Program-made: the position numbers and the translations under genes
The notes under the pieces: model-generated
The model's database searches: none
Seen by the model: the letters and a program-made list of their open reading frames with translations, nothing else
Told to the model about the DNA's origin: nothing
DNA from: Candidatus Baltobacteraceae bacterium
GTDB lineage: Bacteria; Vulcanimicrobiota; Vulcanimicrobiia; Vulcanimicrobiales; Vulcanimicrobiaceae
Direction of reading: 5' to 3'
DNA length: 64,000 nt
NCBI GenBank assembly: GCA_035502855.1
Contig: DATJTX010000029.1
Coordinates: 1-64,000 of the forward strand
Shown: positions 18,573 through 28,120 of the stretch, piece after piece
Layout: every line of letters starts with the position of its first letter
How positions within the stretch are numbered: position 1 is the stretch's first letter

Positions 18573-19552
18573 ATGAAGATGAGCTGATACAGGCGATAGC
18601 GGCATTGCAGAACGGCACGCCGCGCGTGTTGATCGGCATCGGGGACGACGCCGCGGTTTGGCAGCCCTCACGTTCGCATCGCAGCGTGATCTCGAGCGAC
18701 GCACTCGTCGAAGGCGTGCATTTCTCGCGCGATTGGATGACGCCGGAGCAAATCGGATGGCGTGCCATGGCCGCCAACCTGAGCGATCTCGCGGCAATGG
18801 GCGCGCGGCCTCGGCTTGGCACGGTTGCGCTCGGCGTACCGGCGGACTGGACCCCGGAGGCAGTCCTTTCGGCCTATGCGGGCATGACGGGCTGCGCGCA
18901 TACGTTCGGGCTTGCGATCGTCGGCGGCGATCTCGTGCGCGCCCCGGTATTGACGATCGCGATCACGGTCGTCGGCGAGGTGCGCCCGAGCAACCTCAAA
19001 ACGCGGGACGGAGCACGCCCGGGCAACGTACTCGCGGTGACGGGTGCGCTCGGCGCGAGCCGCGCCGGGCTCGACGTTGCGCAAGGACGCGCGCGGCTGG
19101 ACGACGCGCTCGCGCGTACCGCCTTGCAGGCGCACCGCACCCCGCGGCCGCGCGTCGAAGAGGGGCGCTGGTTCGCGGCGCGCCGAGCGGTCCACGCAAT
19201 GATGGACTGTTCCGACGGGCTCTCGACCGATCTCGCGAGATTGGCGCGGGCAAGCGGCGCCGGCGCGAGGCTCGAGCGGGTCCCGGTTGCCGCCGAGGCG
19301 CGCGCCGCCGCAACCGCGCAGGGCATCGATCCGGATGCGTATGCACTCGCAGGCGGTGAGGATTTCGAGTTGCTCGTGGCGGTGGAGCGCCGTTCCTTCG
19401 AGCGGCTCGCGCAGCAGTTCCGGGCCCGCTTCGGCCGGACGCTCGAGCGCCTCGGCACCGTCGAAGCGGACGAGCGTATCGTCATGGTGAACCAGGGGCG
19501 GGAAGATCCGGTCGCGCGCACCGGGTGGGATCACTTTTCGCAACAGGATTGA
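18569..19552 (+). CDS. thiL: Thiamine-monophosphate kinase
   Basis: A 327-residue PurM-like kinase that phosphorylates thiamine monophosphate to the active cofactor TPP. GIGDDAAV at the N-terminus, the SSDALVEGVHF segment, AANLSDLAAMGA, MDCSDGLSTDL and GGEDFELL are all present. ATG overlaps the rpe stop. TPP is the cofactor of the lyase at 58125, though that gene is far away. Confidence 0.94.
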   Translation: MNEDELIQAIAALQNGTPRVLIGIGDDAAVWQPSRSHRSVISSDALVEGVHFSRDWMTPEQIGWRAMAANLSDLAAMGARPRLGTVALGVPADWTPEAVLSAYAGMTGCAHTFGLAIVGGDLVRAPVLTIAITVVGEVRPSNLKTRDGARPGNVLAVTGALGASRAGLDVAQGRARLDDALARTALQAHRTPRPRVEEGRWFAARRAVHAMMDCSDGLSTDLARLARASGAGARLERVPVAAEARAAATAQGIDPDAYALAGGEDFELLVAVERRSFERLAQQFRARFGRTLERLGTVEADERIVMVNQGREDPVARTGWDHFSQQD

Positions 19553-19560
19553 CACGAACT

Positions 19561-20514
19561 GTGTTCGACGACGACGTTCAATCGTTTCCGCTCATCGGCA
19601 GCATTCAGAACAGCGTCGGGATGGGCTTCCTCGGCAACCAAGCCGCATTTGCCATCGCGAATGCGCTCGGCGCACGGCTCGTTCACGCGCAATCACAATT
19701 CGCCAACGCGCACGGCGGCGTGAGCGGAAGAACCACCTCGATCGCGGATGCCACGCAATTCCGCCGCGACGTCGATTTCGTGATTCGCGCGCGCCCCGCC
19801 GTGCTGCTGATCGGCTTCTTGCCCAGACCCATGCACGTCGAGGTCGTCGCGTCGATGCTGCATGACTACAAGGGCGTCGTTCTCCTGGACCCGGTGATCG
19901 GCGACTACAAGAAGGGCTTGTTCATCTCGGAGGAAACGGCGCGCGCGATTCGCGAGCAGCTCTTGCCACTGGCGCAGATCGTAACGCCGAATCGTTTCGA
20001 GGCCGAGGTTTTGCTCGGAACCGGCGATCGTACGCTCAGCGCGCACGCCTACCTCAACGGTGTTTTCGATCTCGGCCCCTCGGCGGTGATCATCACCTCG
20101 TTCGCGCGCGACCCGGAAAAGCACCGGACCACGAGTTTGTTCACCAACGGGTATTCATATTATTGCATCCATGGGCCGTTCTTCCCGAAGTTCCCCGCTT
20201 ACGGCGCGGGCGATGTGTTCGCCGCCGCGGTCGCGGCCTTCATGGGCTTGGGCGGTTCGCCGTTCGCCTCGGCCCTGCTCGCGACCGCGCTCGCCTCGCG
20301 CGCCGTCGCAAACACGACGAACTACGCAGGTGCAAGCGTCGATCCGATTGCGGCGCTGGCGAAGTGGAATCCGATGGGCTATCAGGTCGATGACGATCGC
20401 ACGATGCGATTCTGCGAACGATCGAATGTCGATATCGAAGCACTCAAGCCGACCGCCAACGATGGCCCGCGGCTCAAATTCGCGCCGCCCAAGCACAAGA
20501 TCATCTACGGGTAG
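19561..20514 (+). CDS. PdxK/PdxY-like pyridoxal kinase family protein
   Basis: About 317 residues of ribokinase fold. The N-terminal NSVGMGFLGN resembles the pyridoxal kinase signature, VLLDPVIGD is the central motif and GAGDVFAAA carries the catalytic aspartate of the PfkB family. It probably phosphorylates pyridoxal or a related vitamer using ATP. The GTG at 19561 (eight bases after the thiL stop) was preferred over an earlier in-frame start inside thiL because family similarity begins there. The C-terminal 60 residues extend beyond the usual kinase length and have no recognised role. Confidence 0.75.
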   Translation: MFDDDVQSFPLIGSIQNSVGMGFLGNQAAFAIANALGARLVHAQSQFANAHGGVSGRTTSIADATQFRRDVDFVIRARPAVLLIGFLPRPMHVEVVASMLHDYKGVVLLDPVIGDYKKGLFISEETARAIREQLLPLAQIVTPNRFEAEVLLGTGDRTLSAHAYLNGVFDLGPSAVIITSFARDPEKHRTTSLFTNGYSYYCIHGPFFPKFPAYGAGDVFAAAVAAFMGLGGSPFASALLATALASRAVANTTNYAGASVDPIAALAKWNPMGYQVDDDRTMRFCERSNVDIEALKPTANDGPRLKFAPPKHKIIYG

Positions 20515-20526
20515 AATCCCTTCTCG

Positions 20527-20955
20527 ATGATCTCGTCTACCGTTCGCATCGGCGAGAACGGGCCGTACGTCGAAATTCAGATCGCCGGCTACGTGCACCC
20601 CGAGGTTGCCGAGCCCGAAGGAATGGACCTGCTCGACTGCTTCGTGCACGTCGCAGCGCCGCCGGTCGACGCGACCTTCCCCGTCTCGATCCGCGTCGAC
20701 GAGCTGCGTTCGCTGCGCACCTACCTCGAACAGATCAACTCGGGCAACGGGCCGCCCGGCGGCGTCTCGATCTCGGGCGGACTCTTCGACCTCTCGTTTG
20801 CGCCGACGCGGCGCGGCCCGGTCCTCTGCGCGGTGGGCCTCAAGAGCATCGAAGCCGCGCATGTCCGCCTCGAATTCCTCGTCACGCTCGAACCCGAAGA
20901 AATCACCAAACTCATCAACGATCTCGCTGCATTGGATCGAGCGGCAGCCGAATAG
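20527..20955 (+). CDS. Conserved-looking protein of unknown function
   Basis: A 142-residue acidic protein that I do not recognise. It starts 12 bases after the kinase gene, has good codon usage for this genome and is the last gene of the plus-strand run. It shows alternating hydrophobic strands and turns (GENGPYVEIQIAG, GGVSISGGLFDLSF) and ends in a short helix, with no signal peptide, membrane segment or clear catalytic motif. It is probably a small soluble beta-rich protein. Confidence 0.7.
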   Translation: MISSTVRIGENGPYVEIQIAGYVHPEVAEPEGMDLLDCFVHVAAPPVDATFPVSIRVDELRSLRTYLEQINSGNGPPGGVSISGGLFDLSFAPTRRGPVLCAVGLKSIEAAHVRLEFLVTLEPEEITKLINDLAALDRAAAE

Positions 20956-20994
20956 TTCGGCGTCGCTCTATACCCCTCGCTCGGGAAGACGCTC

Positions 20995-21086
20995 GAAACG
21001 CCGCATCCACGGACGGTTCGGCCGGCTTTGCCGGTCGCACATCCTGTGCTCCGAACCTTCAGCCGCATCGTGCGGCTCAGCGTTTC
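20995..21086. repeat. Cloverleaf-like intergenic palindrome
   Basis: Outer arms 20995-21001 (gaaacgc) and 21080-21086 (gcgtttc) enclose a second pair, 21015-21021 (ggttcgg) with 21051-21057 (ccgaacc). Between and beside them are three small hairpins at 21021-21036, 21037-21049 and 21061-21076. The run ggttcggccggct also occurs in the large palindrome at 63899-63939, so this looks like a dispersed structured repeat. The rest of the 20956-21171 gap holds only this and the rpmB terminator. Confidence 0.6.
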
Positions 21087-21119
21087 TACCGACGCCAAAC
21101 TATTCCGGGAAATGAAAAA

Positions 21120-21141
21120 GGGACCGCGTCTGTGCGGTCCC
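21120..21141 (-). terminator. Intrinsic terminator of rpmB
   Basis: Perfect 8-base inverted repeat gggaccgc/gcggtccc with a 6-base loop. Read on the minus strand it is followed by TTTTT, 30 bases after the rpmB stop. Confidence 0.85.
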
Positions 21142-21171
21142 GCTGAGTCCTTGCCGGCGCGGCGCGATCGT

Positions 21172-21363
21172 TCAGATGGCGCGAGCGACGCGTTTCGAGC
21201 GCAGGCACTGCGTGCACACCTTGGCGGTGCGATGCGTGCCGCGCACGTCGACTTTGACCGACTGCAGGTTGGGCAGCCAGCGGCGCTTGGTCTTGTTCAT
21301 TGCGTGGCTGACGTTGTTGCCGGCCATCGGGCCCTTACCACATACTTCGCAGCGCTTCGCCAT
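21172..21363 (-). CDS. rpmB: 50S ribosomal protein L28
   Basis: A 63-residue L28. The N-terminal [12 protein letters not shown] carries a CxxC pair, and [10 protein letters not shown] near the C-terminus carries a second, so this is a zinc-binding form. [14 protein letters not shown] is a typical L28 segment. The start was set at MAKRCE; a longer upstream frame has no L28 sequence. It is divergent from fakA across 177 bases, a stretch holding presumably both promoters and two copies of agggaccgccg (21423, 21452). Confidence 0.95.
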   Translation of the reverse strand: MAKRCEVCGKGPMAGNNVSHAMNKTKRRWLPNLQSVKVDVRGTHRTAKVCTQCLRSKRVARAI

Positions 21364-21540
21364 CGGGTCGTGTCCTCGTGAGCGGGTAGAATTCGACAAA
21401 TATCGCCATCCCTCGCTTCGCCAGGGACCGCCGTCCTGGCTTGGCGTCGCGAGGGACCGCCGGACGAACTCACGGATGATATCACGGGTCGCGGGCGCTG
21501 ACAAGGATTCGGGCCGCGGGGGCTCGCAGACCGCTCCTCC

Positions 21541-23133
21541 GTGGACGTCACCAGCCTCGATGGCCGTGGGTTCGCCAAGTTCCTAACGGCGGGGACCTAC
21601 TTTTTGCGCACGTACCGGAGCGTCCTCAACGACCTCAACGTCTTCCCCGTACCCGACGGCGATACCGGGACGAACATGTACCTGACCGCGCGGGCCGCGA
21701 TGCTGGAAGCCGGCCGGCTGCCCCGCGGCACGCCCCTCTCCGAGGTCGCCGCTGCCGCCGCCAACGGATCGCTGATGGGCGCACGCGGCAACTCGGGCGT
21801 GATCGTCTCGCAAATGTTACGCGGCTTTGCGCACCACGTGCGTCATCGTCGTGAGATCGATACGTTCATGCTCGCAACCGGAATGCGGGAAGCGGCGGCA
21901 GCGGCGCGCGCCGCGTTGCTCCGGCCGGTCGAAGGCACGATTCTCTCGGTGGCTGAGGCGAGTGCCGAAGCGGCGTACCGGCTCGCCTTGCACGAGCGCG
22001 ATTTCTATCGGCTTGGCGGCGGCATCGTGCGCGCGGCAAACGAGGCCCTCGATCGTACGCCCGAGCAGTTGCCGCCGCTCAAAGAAGCCGGAGTCGTCGA
22101 CGCCGGAGGCGCCGGCTTCGTCTATTTCATCGAAGGCATCTTGCGCTTCTTACCCGAGTCGAAGACCCGCGCGACCGCATTTCCCAGGCGAGAGATCGGC
22201 CGGCGCATTTTCACCGCCGCGCAAGCGGTGGGAGAACACAAGTTCTGTACCGAGTTCGTGCTCGAGGATGCGACCTGCACGCTCCACGATCTGCGCGCGC
22301 AGCTCGAGCCGCGCGGCGAATCGCTGATCGTGATCGGCGCGCCCCCGACGATCAAGGTCCACGTGCATACCGATAATCCCGATCGCGTCCAGGAGATTGC
22401 CGCAAAAGCGGGCCGTCTCACGCGCGTCAAGGTCGAGGACATGGAGCGTCAGCACCAACTGCTGGTGGTCGACGCGCCCGCGACCGCGCGCTCGATCGTT
22501 GCGGTCGTGCCCGGCCCCGGTTTCGAGCGCATCGCTCGCGAATTGGGCGCCGAAGTGGTCGTAAACGGCAATCGCAATCCGAGCGTGCGTGATTTGTTGC
22601 TGGCGGTCAACAAGACGCTCGGCAGCGAGGTGTACCTCTTCGCCAACGACAAGAACGTCGTGCTCGCCGCGAAAGAAGTCGCTGCCATGACCGACAAGCA
22701 CGTCCACGTTCTCCCGACCCCGGACATCGTCGGAGGCATCGCCGGCCTGTTCGCGATGCGCTCGGGAGGGCAGGCCGTTCCCACCGATGCGGCGATCATG
22801 GACGCCGCCGCGCGCGTGCGCAGCGCGATGGTGTTCTATGCGGGGAAAAGCACGACGTTCGGCGGCGTGCGGGTCGAACGCGGCCGGCCGGCCGCCATCG
22901 CCGCAGACGTCCTGCTTACGGGGGAGAGTCTGGGAACGGCGGCTTCGGCGGCGTTGGACGCAATGGGGGCGTCCAAAGGAGGGCTGGTGACGCTCTACTA
23001 CGGCGGCGCACAGCGCGAGAAGGATGCGCAACGCTTGAGCGAAGAGCTAGGAAACGTCTACGCGAAGACCGACGTGGAATATTACTACGGCGGAATGAAA
23101 AACGCGGAGTACTGGATTTCACTCGATGAGTAG
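21541..23133 (+). CDS. fakA: Fatty acid kinase ATP-binding subunit (DhaL/DAK2 plus DegV-like fold)
   Basis: A 530-residue protein with the DhaL-type nucleotide domain at the N-terminus: PDGDTGTNM at 38-46 carries the magnesium-binding aspartates, and GARGNSGVI follows. The C-terminal half is the FakA-specific region that works with DegV proteins. In FakAB systems FakA phosphorylates fatty acids held by FakB (DegV), giving acyl-phosphate for PlsX/PlsY phospholipid synthesis. The next three genes are plsX and two degV, which supports this role strongly. GTG start; its end overlaps plsX by eight bases. Confidence 0.9.
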   Translation: MDVTSLDGRGFAKFLTAGTYFLRTYRSVLNDLNVFPVPDGDTGTNMYLTARAAMLEAGRLPRGTPLSEVAAAAANGSLMGARGNSGVIVSQMLRGFAHHVRHRREIDTFMLATGMREAAAAARAALLRPVEGTILSVAEASAEAAYRLALHERDFYRLGGGIVRAANEALDRTPEQLPPLKEAGVVDAGGAGFVYFIEGILRFLPESKTRATAFPRREIGRRIFTAAQAVGEHKFCTEFVLEDATCTLHDLRAQLEPRGESLIVIGAPPTIKVHVHTDNPDRVQEIAAKAGRLTRVKVEDMERQHQLLVVDAPATARSIVAVVPGPGFERIARELGAEVVVNGNRNPSVRDLLLAVNKTLGSEVYLFANDKNVVLAAKEVAAMTDKHVHVLPTPDIVGGIAGLFAMRSGGQAVPTDAAIMDAAARVRSAMVFYAGKSTTFGGVRVERGRPAAIAADVLLTGESLGTAASAALDAMGASKGGLVTLYYGGAQREKDAQRLSEELGNVYAKTDVEYYYGGMKNAEYWISLDE

Positions 23134-24157
23134 CCCACGCATTGCGATCGACGCCATGGGCGGCGATCACGCGCCGGAAGAGATCGTCGCCGGCGCGATT
23201 CTGGCGGCCAACGAATATCCGAATGCCACGCTCACGCTCTATGGCGATGAGCCGCGCGTTCGCGTGCTCTTGCGCGGCAAAGGCGCCGAGCGTATCGCGG
23301 TCGTGCACTCGCCCGAAGCGGTGCCGATGGATCAGCACGCATCGCACGCCTTGCGGGCCGCCGACCGCACTTCGCTCGGCATGGCCGTCACTGCGGTGAA
23401 AGCCGGTGACGCAGACGCGGTCGTCTCGGCCGGCAACACCGGTGCGTTTCTGGCAATCGCGTTGGTCAAACTACGGCAGATCGAGGGCGTCGCGCGTCCG
23501 GCGATCGCGACCGTATGGCCGGGACTGCGCGGCGACTTCGTGCTGCTCGACTGCGGCGCCAACGTCGATTGCCGTCCGGCCTGGCTCGAACAGTTCGGTA
23601 TCATGGGTTCGGCGTACGCGACCGCCGTGCTGGGCATCGAGCGGCCGCGGGTCGCGATTCTTTCGATCGGAGAAGAGCGCACCAAGGGCAACGCGCAAGT
23701 GCTCGAGGCAGCCGAGCTGCTCGATCGCGCACCGGTGCACTTCATCGGCAACATCGAGGGCCGCGACATCTTCAATAATGCCGCCGACGTGGTCGTCGCC
23801 GATGGTTTCGTCGGCAACGTCGTGCTCAAAACCGGCGAAGGAATGGTCTCGGCGTTCGGGACCGTCATCAAAGACACGCTTCTGGGCGGAAGCCTCATCA
23901 CCAAGCTCGGCACGCTGCTGCTCGCGCCCGCGCTGCGCGGTTTGCGGCGAAAGTTCGACTACGAGACGTATGGCGGCGGCCCGTTCCTCGGTCTGCGCGG
24001 CAACTGCATCGTGACCCACGGGCGCGTTTCACGTCGCGGGGTCAAAGGCGCGATTGCGACCGCGATCGCCGAGGTCGAACACGACGTGGTCGGCTGCATC
24101 GGCGAGATGGTGACGCCGCATCTCACGCGGGAAACCTCTTCGGCGGAAAGCGCCTAA
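23126..24157 (+). CDS. plsX: Phosphate acyltransferase PlsX
   Basis: A 343-residue enzyme making acyl-phosphate from acyl-ACP. The N-terminus IAIDAMGGDHAP is diagnostic, with VVSAGNTGA and the C-terminal YGGGPFLGLRG motif also present. It is embedded between fakA and degV genes, so acyl-phosphate can arise either from ACP (PlsX) or from free fatty acids (FakAB). The start codon appears to be TTG or GTG-like within the fakA end. Confidence 0.95.
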   Translation: MSSPRIAIDAMGGDHAPEEIVAGAILAANEYPNATLTLYGDEPRVRVLLRGKGAERIAVVHSPEAVPMDQHASHALRAADRTSLGMAVTAVKAGDADAVVSAGNTGAFLAIALVKLRQIEGVARPAIATVWPGLRGDFVLLDCGANVDCRPAWLEQFGIMGSAYATAVLGIERPRVAILSIGEERTKGNAQVLEAAELLDRAPVHFIGNIEGRDIFNNAADVVVADGFVGNVVLKTGEGMVSAFGTVIKDTLLGGSLITKLGTLLLAPALRGLRRKFDYETYGGGPFLGLRGNCIVTHGRVSRRGVKGAIATAIAEVEHDVVGCIGEMVTPHLTRETSSAESA

Positions 24158-25012
24158 TTGGGCATAGCCCTCGTCACCGACAGCACTTCGGATATCGAGC
24201 CGCAGCGCGCGGCTACTCTCGGCATCACGGTCGTTCCTCTCTTCGTCGTCTTCGGCGATCGCAGCTATCGCGATTATCTCGATTTGAGCCGCCCGCAATT
24301 CTACGCGATGCTGGCGAACGAGAAAACGCTGCCGACGACCTCGCAGCCCACCGCGAGGATGTTCGAGGACGCGTTTCGACCGTTGGTGGAGGCCGGGCGT
24401 GAGATTCTCTGCATTACGATCTCCTCGCATCTCTCGGGGACGATCAACGCGGCGCGCGCCGCGGCGAATGAGTTTCCTGGTGCCAAGATCGAGATCTATG
24501 ATTCGCAAAGCGCGGCCGGCGGGTTGGGCATGATGGTGCAGCGGGCCCTTGAGATCGTTAACTCTGCCGGAAGTTGGAGCGATGTGCTTGCCGCGCTCGA
24601 TCACGAACGCGCCACCCAGCGGCTCTATGCATGCCTCTCCGATCTTTCACATCTCCAGCGTACCGGCCGGATCGGTCGCGCCCAGGCGGCGCTCGGAACC
24701 CTGATGAAGATCGTACCGGTCATCGGGCTCAAGGATGGGCACGTGGTGCCCGAGGCGCAGGTCCGGACCTTTGCGCGTGCACAGGCTGCGATGCTCGACC
24801 TCTCGCTCGCGGCGGTCAGCGACGTTTCCAAAGCGCGCTTCTTGGTGATGCACACCAACGCGCCGGATTTGGCGCGCGGCGCGAAGGAGCAGTTACGCGC
24901 GCGGTTGGGCGATGAGCAGCCGCGGATGCTGGATATTCTCGAGGCAGGGCCGGTGATCGCGGTGCACGGCGGGCCAGGCGCAGTTGGCGTTTTCGTGGCG
25001 CAGGACGTATAG
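24158..25012 (+). CDS. DegV family fatty-acid-binding protein (FakB-like), copy 1
   Basis: A 284-residue DegV protein. It has the N-terminal VTDSTSDI motif, TSQPT and SSHLSGT, which in FakB proteins bind the fatty acid carboxylate. The TTG start follows the plsX stop directly. Together with the second copy immediately downstream it offers two lipid-binding partners for FakA, which in other bacteria differ in preference for saturated or unsaturated chains. Confidence 0.88.
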   Translation: MGIALVTDSTSDIEPQRAATLGITVVPLFVVFGDRSYRDYLDLSRPQFYAMLANEKTLPTTSQPTARMFEDAFRPLVEAGREILCITISSHLSGTINAARAAANEFPGAKIEIYDSQSAAGGLGMMVQRALEIVNSAGSWSDVLAALDHERATQRLYACLSDLSHLQRTGRIGRAQAALGTLMKIVPVIGLKDGHVVPEAQVRTFARAQAAMLDLSLAAVSDVSKARFLVMHTNAPDLARGAKEQLRARLGDEQPRMLDILEAGPVIAVHGGPGAVGVFVAQDV

Positions 25013-25026
25013 AAAGGAAGCAGCGC

Positions 25027-25872
25027 ATGGCCGTTACGATCATCACCGATAGCGGAAGCGATCTCTCGATTCCCGAGGCGGCGCGATTGGGCATCGGGCT
25101 GGTACCCGTCTGGATCCTCTTCGGCGAGGAACGGTTCCGCGACGGGATCGACATCGATCGAGCGACCTTCTTCAAGCGACTGCAGAACGGCGAGGCTCCC
25201 AAGACCGAGCCCGCCACCGAGGAACAGTTTCGCGAAGCGTTCGCGCGCGTCGTATCGGCCGGGAACGACGGCGTCATGATTTCGGTCTCATCGGGGATCT
25301 CGAAGAGTTACGAACTCGCGACCAACGCGGCCAAGACCTTCGGCGGGCGTATCCACGTCGTCGATTCGCTCGGGGCGTCGGGATTGGAAACGCTGCTGGC
25401 GCTGTACGCCGCCGAGCTCGCGAAGAGCGGCGCCCCGGCAAGCGAGATCGCCAAACGCGTCGACCCCCGCGAGGTCAGGCACACGATCTATTTCGGCGTG
25501 CCGGACCTGACCATGCTCGGACGCAGCGGCAGGCTTCCCAAGGCGTTGGTTGCGCTGGGTTCAATGCTCAACGTCAGTCTGATACTCAAGATGAACGATC
25601 AGGGCGCCGTCGGCCCGGCCGGTCAGAGTTTCTCCTTTGATAAAGCGTGCGAGATCATGGTCGAGGCCGTCGTACGCGCCGTCGCGCATTCGCCCAACGC
25701 CCGGGTCGCCTTCGGACACGTGCAAGCCGAATCGGGAGCGCAAAACTTGCGCGGGATGCTCGAAGCCAAGCTCGGCCATCCGCCGGCGCAGGATTTCGTC
25801 TACGAAACCTCGCTGACCATCGCCGCCAACGTCGGACCCGGCGCGGTCGGCATCTCGGCCATCGTGCCCTAG
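25027..25872 (+). CDS. DegV family fatty-acid-binding protein (FakB-like), copy 2
   Basis: A 281-residue DegV paralogue, preceded by a good ribosome binding site (aaaggaag). It has ITDSGSDL at the N-terminus and SVSSGISKSY in place of the copy 1 SSHLSGT segment, so the ligand pocket differs. The two copies have clearly diverged, which argues for separate lipid specificity and not a recent duplication. Confidence 0.88.
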   Translation: MAVTIITDSGSDLSIPEAARLGIGLVPVWILFGEERFRDGIDIDRATFFKRLQNGEAPKTEPATEEQFREAFARVVSAGNDGVMISVSSGISKSYELATNAAKTFGGRIHVVDSLGASGLETLLALYAAELAKSGAPASEIAKRVDPREVRHTIYFGVPDLTMLGRSGRLPKALVALGSMLNVSLILKMNDQGAVGPAGQSFSFDKACEIMVEAVVRAVAHSPNARVAFGHVQAESGAQNLRGMLEAKLGHPPAQDFVYETSLTIAANVGPGAVGISAIVP

Positions 25873-25890
25873 CCAGACCCTTTCAAACCG

Positions 25891-27021
25891 ATGCCGCTGG
25901 GGATCTACGTCCATCTCCCGTTTTGCCCGTACGTCTGTCCGTACTGTGACTTCGCGAAGTGGCCGTTTGCGCGCTCGCGCGCCGCGCGCTATCTCGATGC
26001 GCTGAACGCAGAGATCGCGGCGCTGCCGGCGCAGCCCGCATCCACGATCTTCATCGGCGGCGGCACGCCGAACACGTACCCGCCCGCATCGATCGCGGCG
26101 CTGATCGCGACCCTGCGCGAACGCTTCCCTGCGGCCGCGGCGCGGCATGAGATTTCGATCGAAATCAATCCCGAGCTCGCTCGAGAGCGCGCGATGGATG
26201 AATACACGGCGGCCGGGATCGATCGTATCTCGATTGGAGTGCAATCGTTCGAACCCCGCGAGATCGCCGTTCTGGGACGCCGTCACACGCGCGCCGACAT
26301 CGAGCATGCCGTCGAGCAGGCGCGCCGGGCCGGCGCACGTTCGGTTTCGCTCGATCTGATCTTTGGAGTGCCCGGGCAGAGCGCGCAAAGCTGGGAACGC
26401 TCTCTGGACGCCGCGCTGGCGCTGGGCGTCGACCACATTTCGACCTATGGCCTCACGGTCGAAGCGGGCACGCCCTACGAGCGCTGGCGGGAAGCGGAGC
26501 CCGCCGCGTTTGCCGACGACGAAGCTGAGGCGGAGCTGTACGAAATCGCCATCACCCGTCTCGAAGCTGCCGGTTACGAGCAGTATGAGATCAGTAATTT
26601 CGCGCGCCCCTCGCACCGCTGCGCGCACAATGAAAACTATTGGCGCAACGGGGAGTATCTTGGGCTCGGAGTTGGCGCCGCTTCGTATCGCGGCGGCGAG
26701 CGCAGTGTCCACACCCGCGACCTGGAGCAGTACATGAGTTCGGCGCTGGCGGGCCGTCCGATTCCCGGGCAGTCCGAACGCCTCGAGGGTTTGCCGGCGG
26801 TCGGCGAGGCGCTGATGCTGGCGCTTCGTACGGCTCAAGGTGTCGCACTCGAGGAGTTCAAAGAGCGTTATGGCGTCGACGTTGCGGAGCGTTATGCGCC
26901 GGTTATCGCCCGCTACGAGGGCGACGGGCTGCTGGAACGCAGCGGCCATGGAATTCGATTGACGAAGCGAGGCCGGTTTCTCGCGAACGACGTCTGCGGA
27001 GCGTTTGTGACATTTACGTGA
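25891..27021 (+). CDS. hemW: Radical SAM heme chaperone HemW
   Basis: A 376-residue radical SAM protein of the coproporphyrinogen-III-oxidase-like family. The cluster motif is C12-x3-C16-x2-C19 (FCPYVCPYCDF). GGGTPN and the VQSF segment follow. HemW inserts heme into respiratory proteins; it lacks the extra residues of true HemN, so HemW is the better name. It sits in the long plus-strand run between degV and the PIN/TRAM gene. Confidence 0.9.
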   Translation: MPLGIYVHLPFCPYVCPYCDFAKWPFARSRAARYLDALNAEIAALPAQPASTIFIGGGTPNTYPPASIAALIATLRERFPAAAARHEISIEINPELARERAMDEYTAAGIDRISIGVQSFEPREIAVLGRRHTRADIEHAVEQARRAGARSVSLDLIFGVPGQSAQSWERSLDAALALGVDHISTYGLTVEAGTPYERWREAEPAAFADDEAEAELYEIAITRLEAAGYEQYEISNFARPSHRCAHNENYWRNGEYLGLGVGAASYRGGERSVHTRDLEQYMSSALAGRPIPGQSERLEGLPAVGEALMLALRTAQGVALEEFKERYGVDVAERYAPVIARYEGDGLLERSGHGIRLTKRGRFLANDVCGAFVTFT

Positions 27022-27025
27022 GTAC

Positions 27026-28120
27026 GTGACCAGCAATAACCTCTCCACGACCGTGTTGCGCACGGTCTTCGCGATCGTGTTCTTCGTAACCGGCTTCCTG
27101 CTGGGACGCGAAGTCTATATCAACGTGCTCTCTCTCCACTTCGCGAGCGAGGCGCTGCAATGGACGCTGCTCATTCTTTCACCGGTCGTCGGTGCGGTCG
27201 TCGGCGTGCTTCTCGCCCCGCTCGCGCAATCGTTCTTCGAGAGCGAACTCAACCTGGTCGAACGCGCGATCGAGCGTCTCGCTCCGGCCGAACTCGCCGG
27301 CGGGGCCGTCGGTCTGTTGATCGGACTCGGAGCCGCGCTGCTGCTCAAGAGCATTCTCTTCGAATTCATTTCGGTCACCGGGCGCGCGGGCAGCTATATC
27401 GCGATCGTGCTGTATCTCATCGTAACGATTTTCTTCGCCTACCTCGGCGCGCGCGTCGGCGCAAAGACGCATCTGGTCCCGGTGCCCAAAGGGCTGGGCC
27501 TGCGCGGCGTAAGCGCGAAGATCATCGACACCTCGGTGATCGTCGACGGCCGTATCGTCGAGATCGTACAGAGCGGCTTCCTGGAAGGAACGCTGATCGT
27601 CCCGCGCTTCGTGCTGCGCGAACTGCACGCGATCGCCGACTCGGAGGATCCGCAGCGCCGCACGCGCGGGCGCCGCGGCCTGGAGGCGCTGGCCCGGCTG
27701 CAAGAGCTGCGCGCGATCGAGATCAACGAGCGAGAATACGACGACCTTCCGATGGGCAACGTCGACGCGAAACTCGTGCGTTTGGCACAAGAACTGCAGG
27801 GCCGTCTGCTGACCAACGACTACAATCTGAACCGGGTGGCGCAAGTAGAAGGCGTGGAGGTTCTCAACATCAATGAACTCGCCAACGCCGTCAAGCCCGT
27901 CGTCCTGCCGGGGGAGGAGTTGCACGTTCACGTCATCCGTGAAGGGAAAGAAGCCCAGCAGGGCGTTGCCTATCTCGACGACGGTACGATGATCGTGATC
28001 GAGAACGGCCGCCGCCTCATCGGTTCGAGCGCCGATGTGATCGTTACCAGCGTGCTGCAAACGGTCGCGGGCCGCATGATCTTTGCGCGGCCGAAGACGG
28101 TAAGCACGGTGACGCGATGA
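27026..28120 (+). CDS. Membrane PIN/TRAM domain protein (YacL family)
   Basis: A 364-residue protein with about four N-terminal transmembrane helices, a PIN nuclease domain starting near D168 (IIDTSVIVDGRIVE) with later acidic residues (TNDYNLN), and a C-terminal TRAM RNA-binding domain. In Bacillus the orthologue YacL lies directly upstream of ispD-ispF, as here. Its biological target is unclear; a membrane-bound ribonuclease is inferred. GTG start four bases after hemW; the end overlaps ispD by four bases. Confidence 0.9.
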   Translation: MTSNNLSTTVLRTVFAIVFFVTGFLLGREVYINVLSLHFASEALQWTLLILSPVVGAVVGVLLAPLAQSFFESELNLVERAIERLAPAELAGGAVGLLIGLGAALLLKSILFEFISVTGRAGSYIAIVLYLIVTIFFAYLGARVGAKTHLVPVPKGLGLRGVSAKIIDTSVIVDGRIVEIVQSGFLEGTLIVPRFVLRELHAIADSEDPQRRTRGRRGLEALARLQELRAIEINEREYDDLPMGNVDAKLVRLAQELQGRLLTNDYNLNRVAQVEGVEVLNINELANAVKPVVLPGEELHVHVIREGKEAQQGVAYLDDGTMIVIENGRRLIGSSADVIVTSVLQTVAGRMIFARPKTVSTVTR

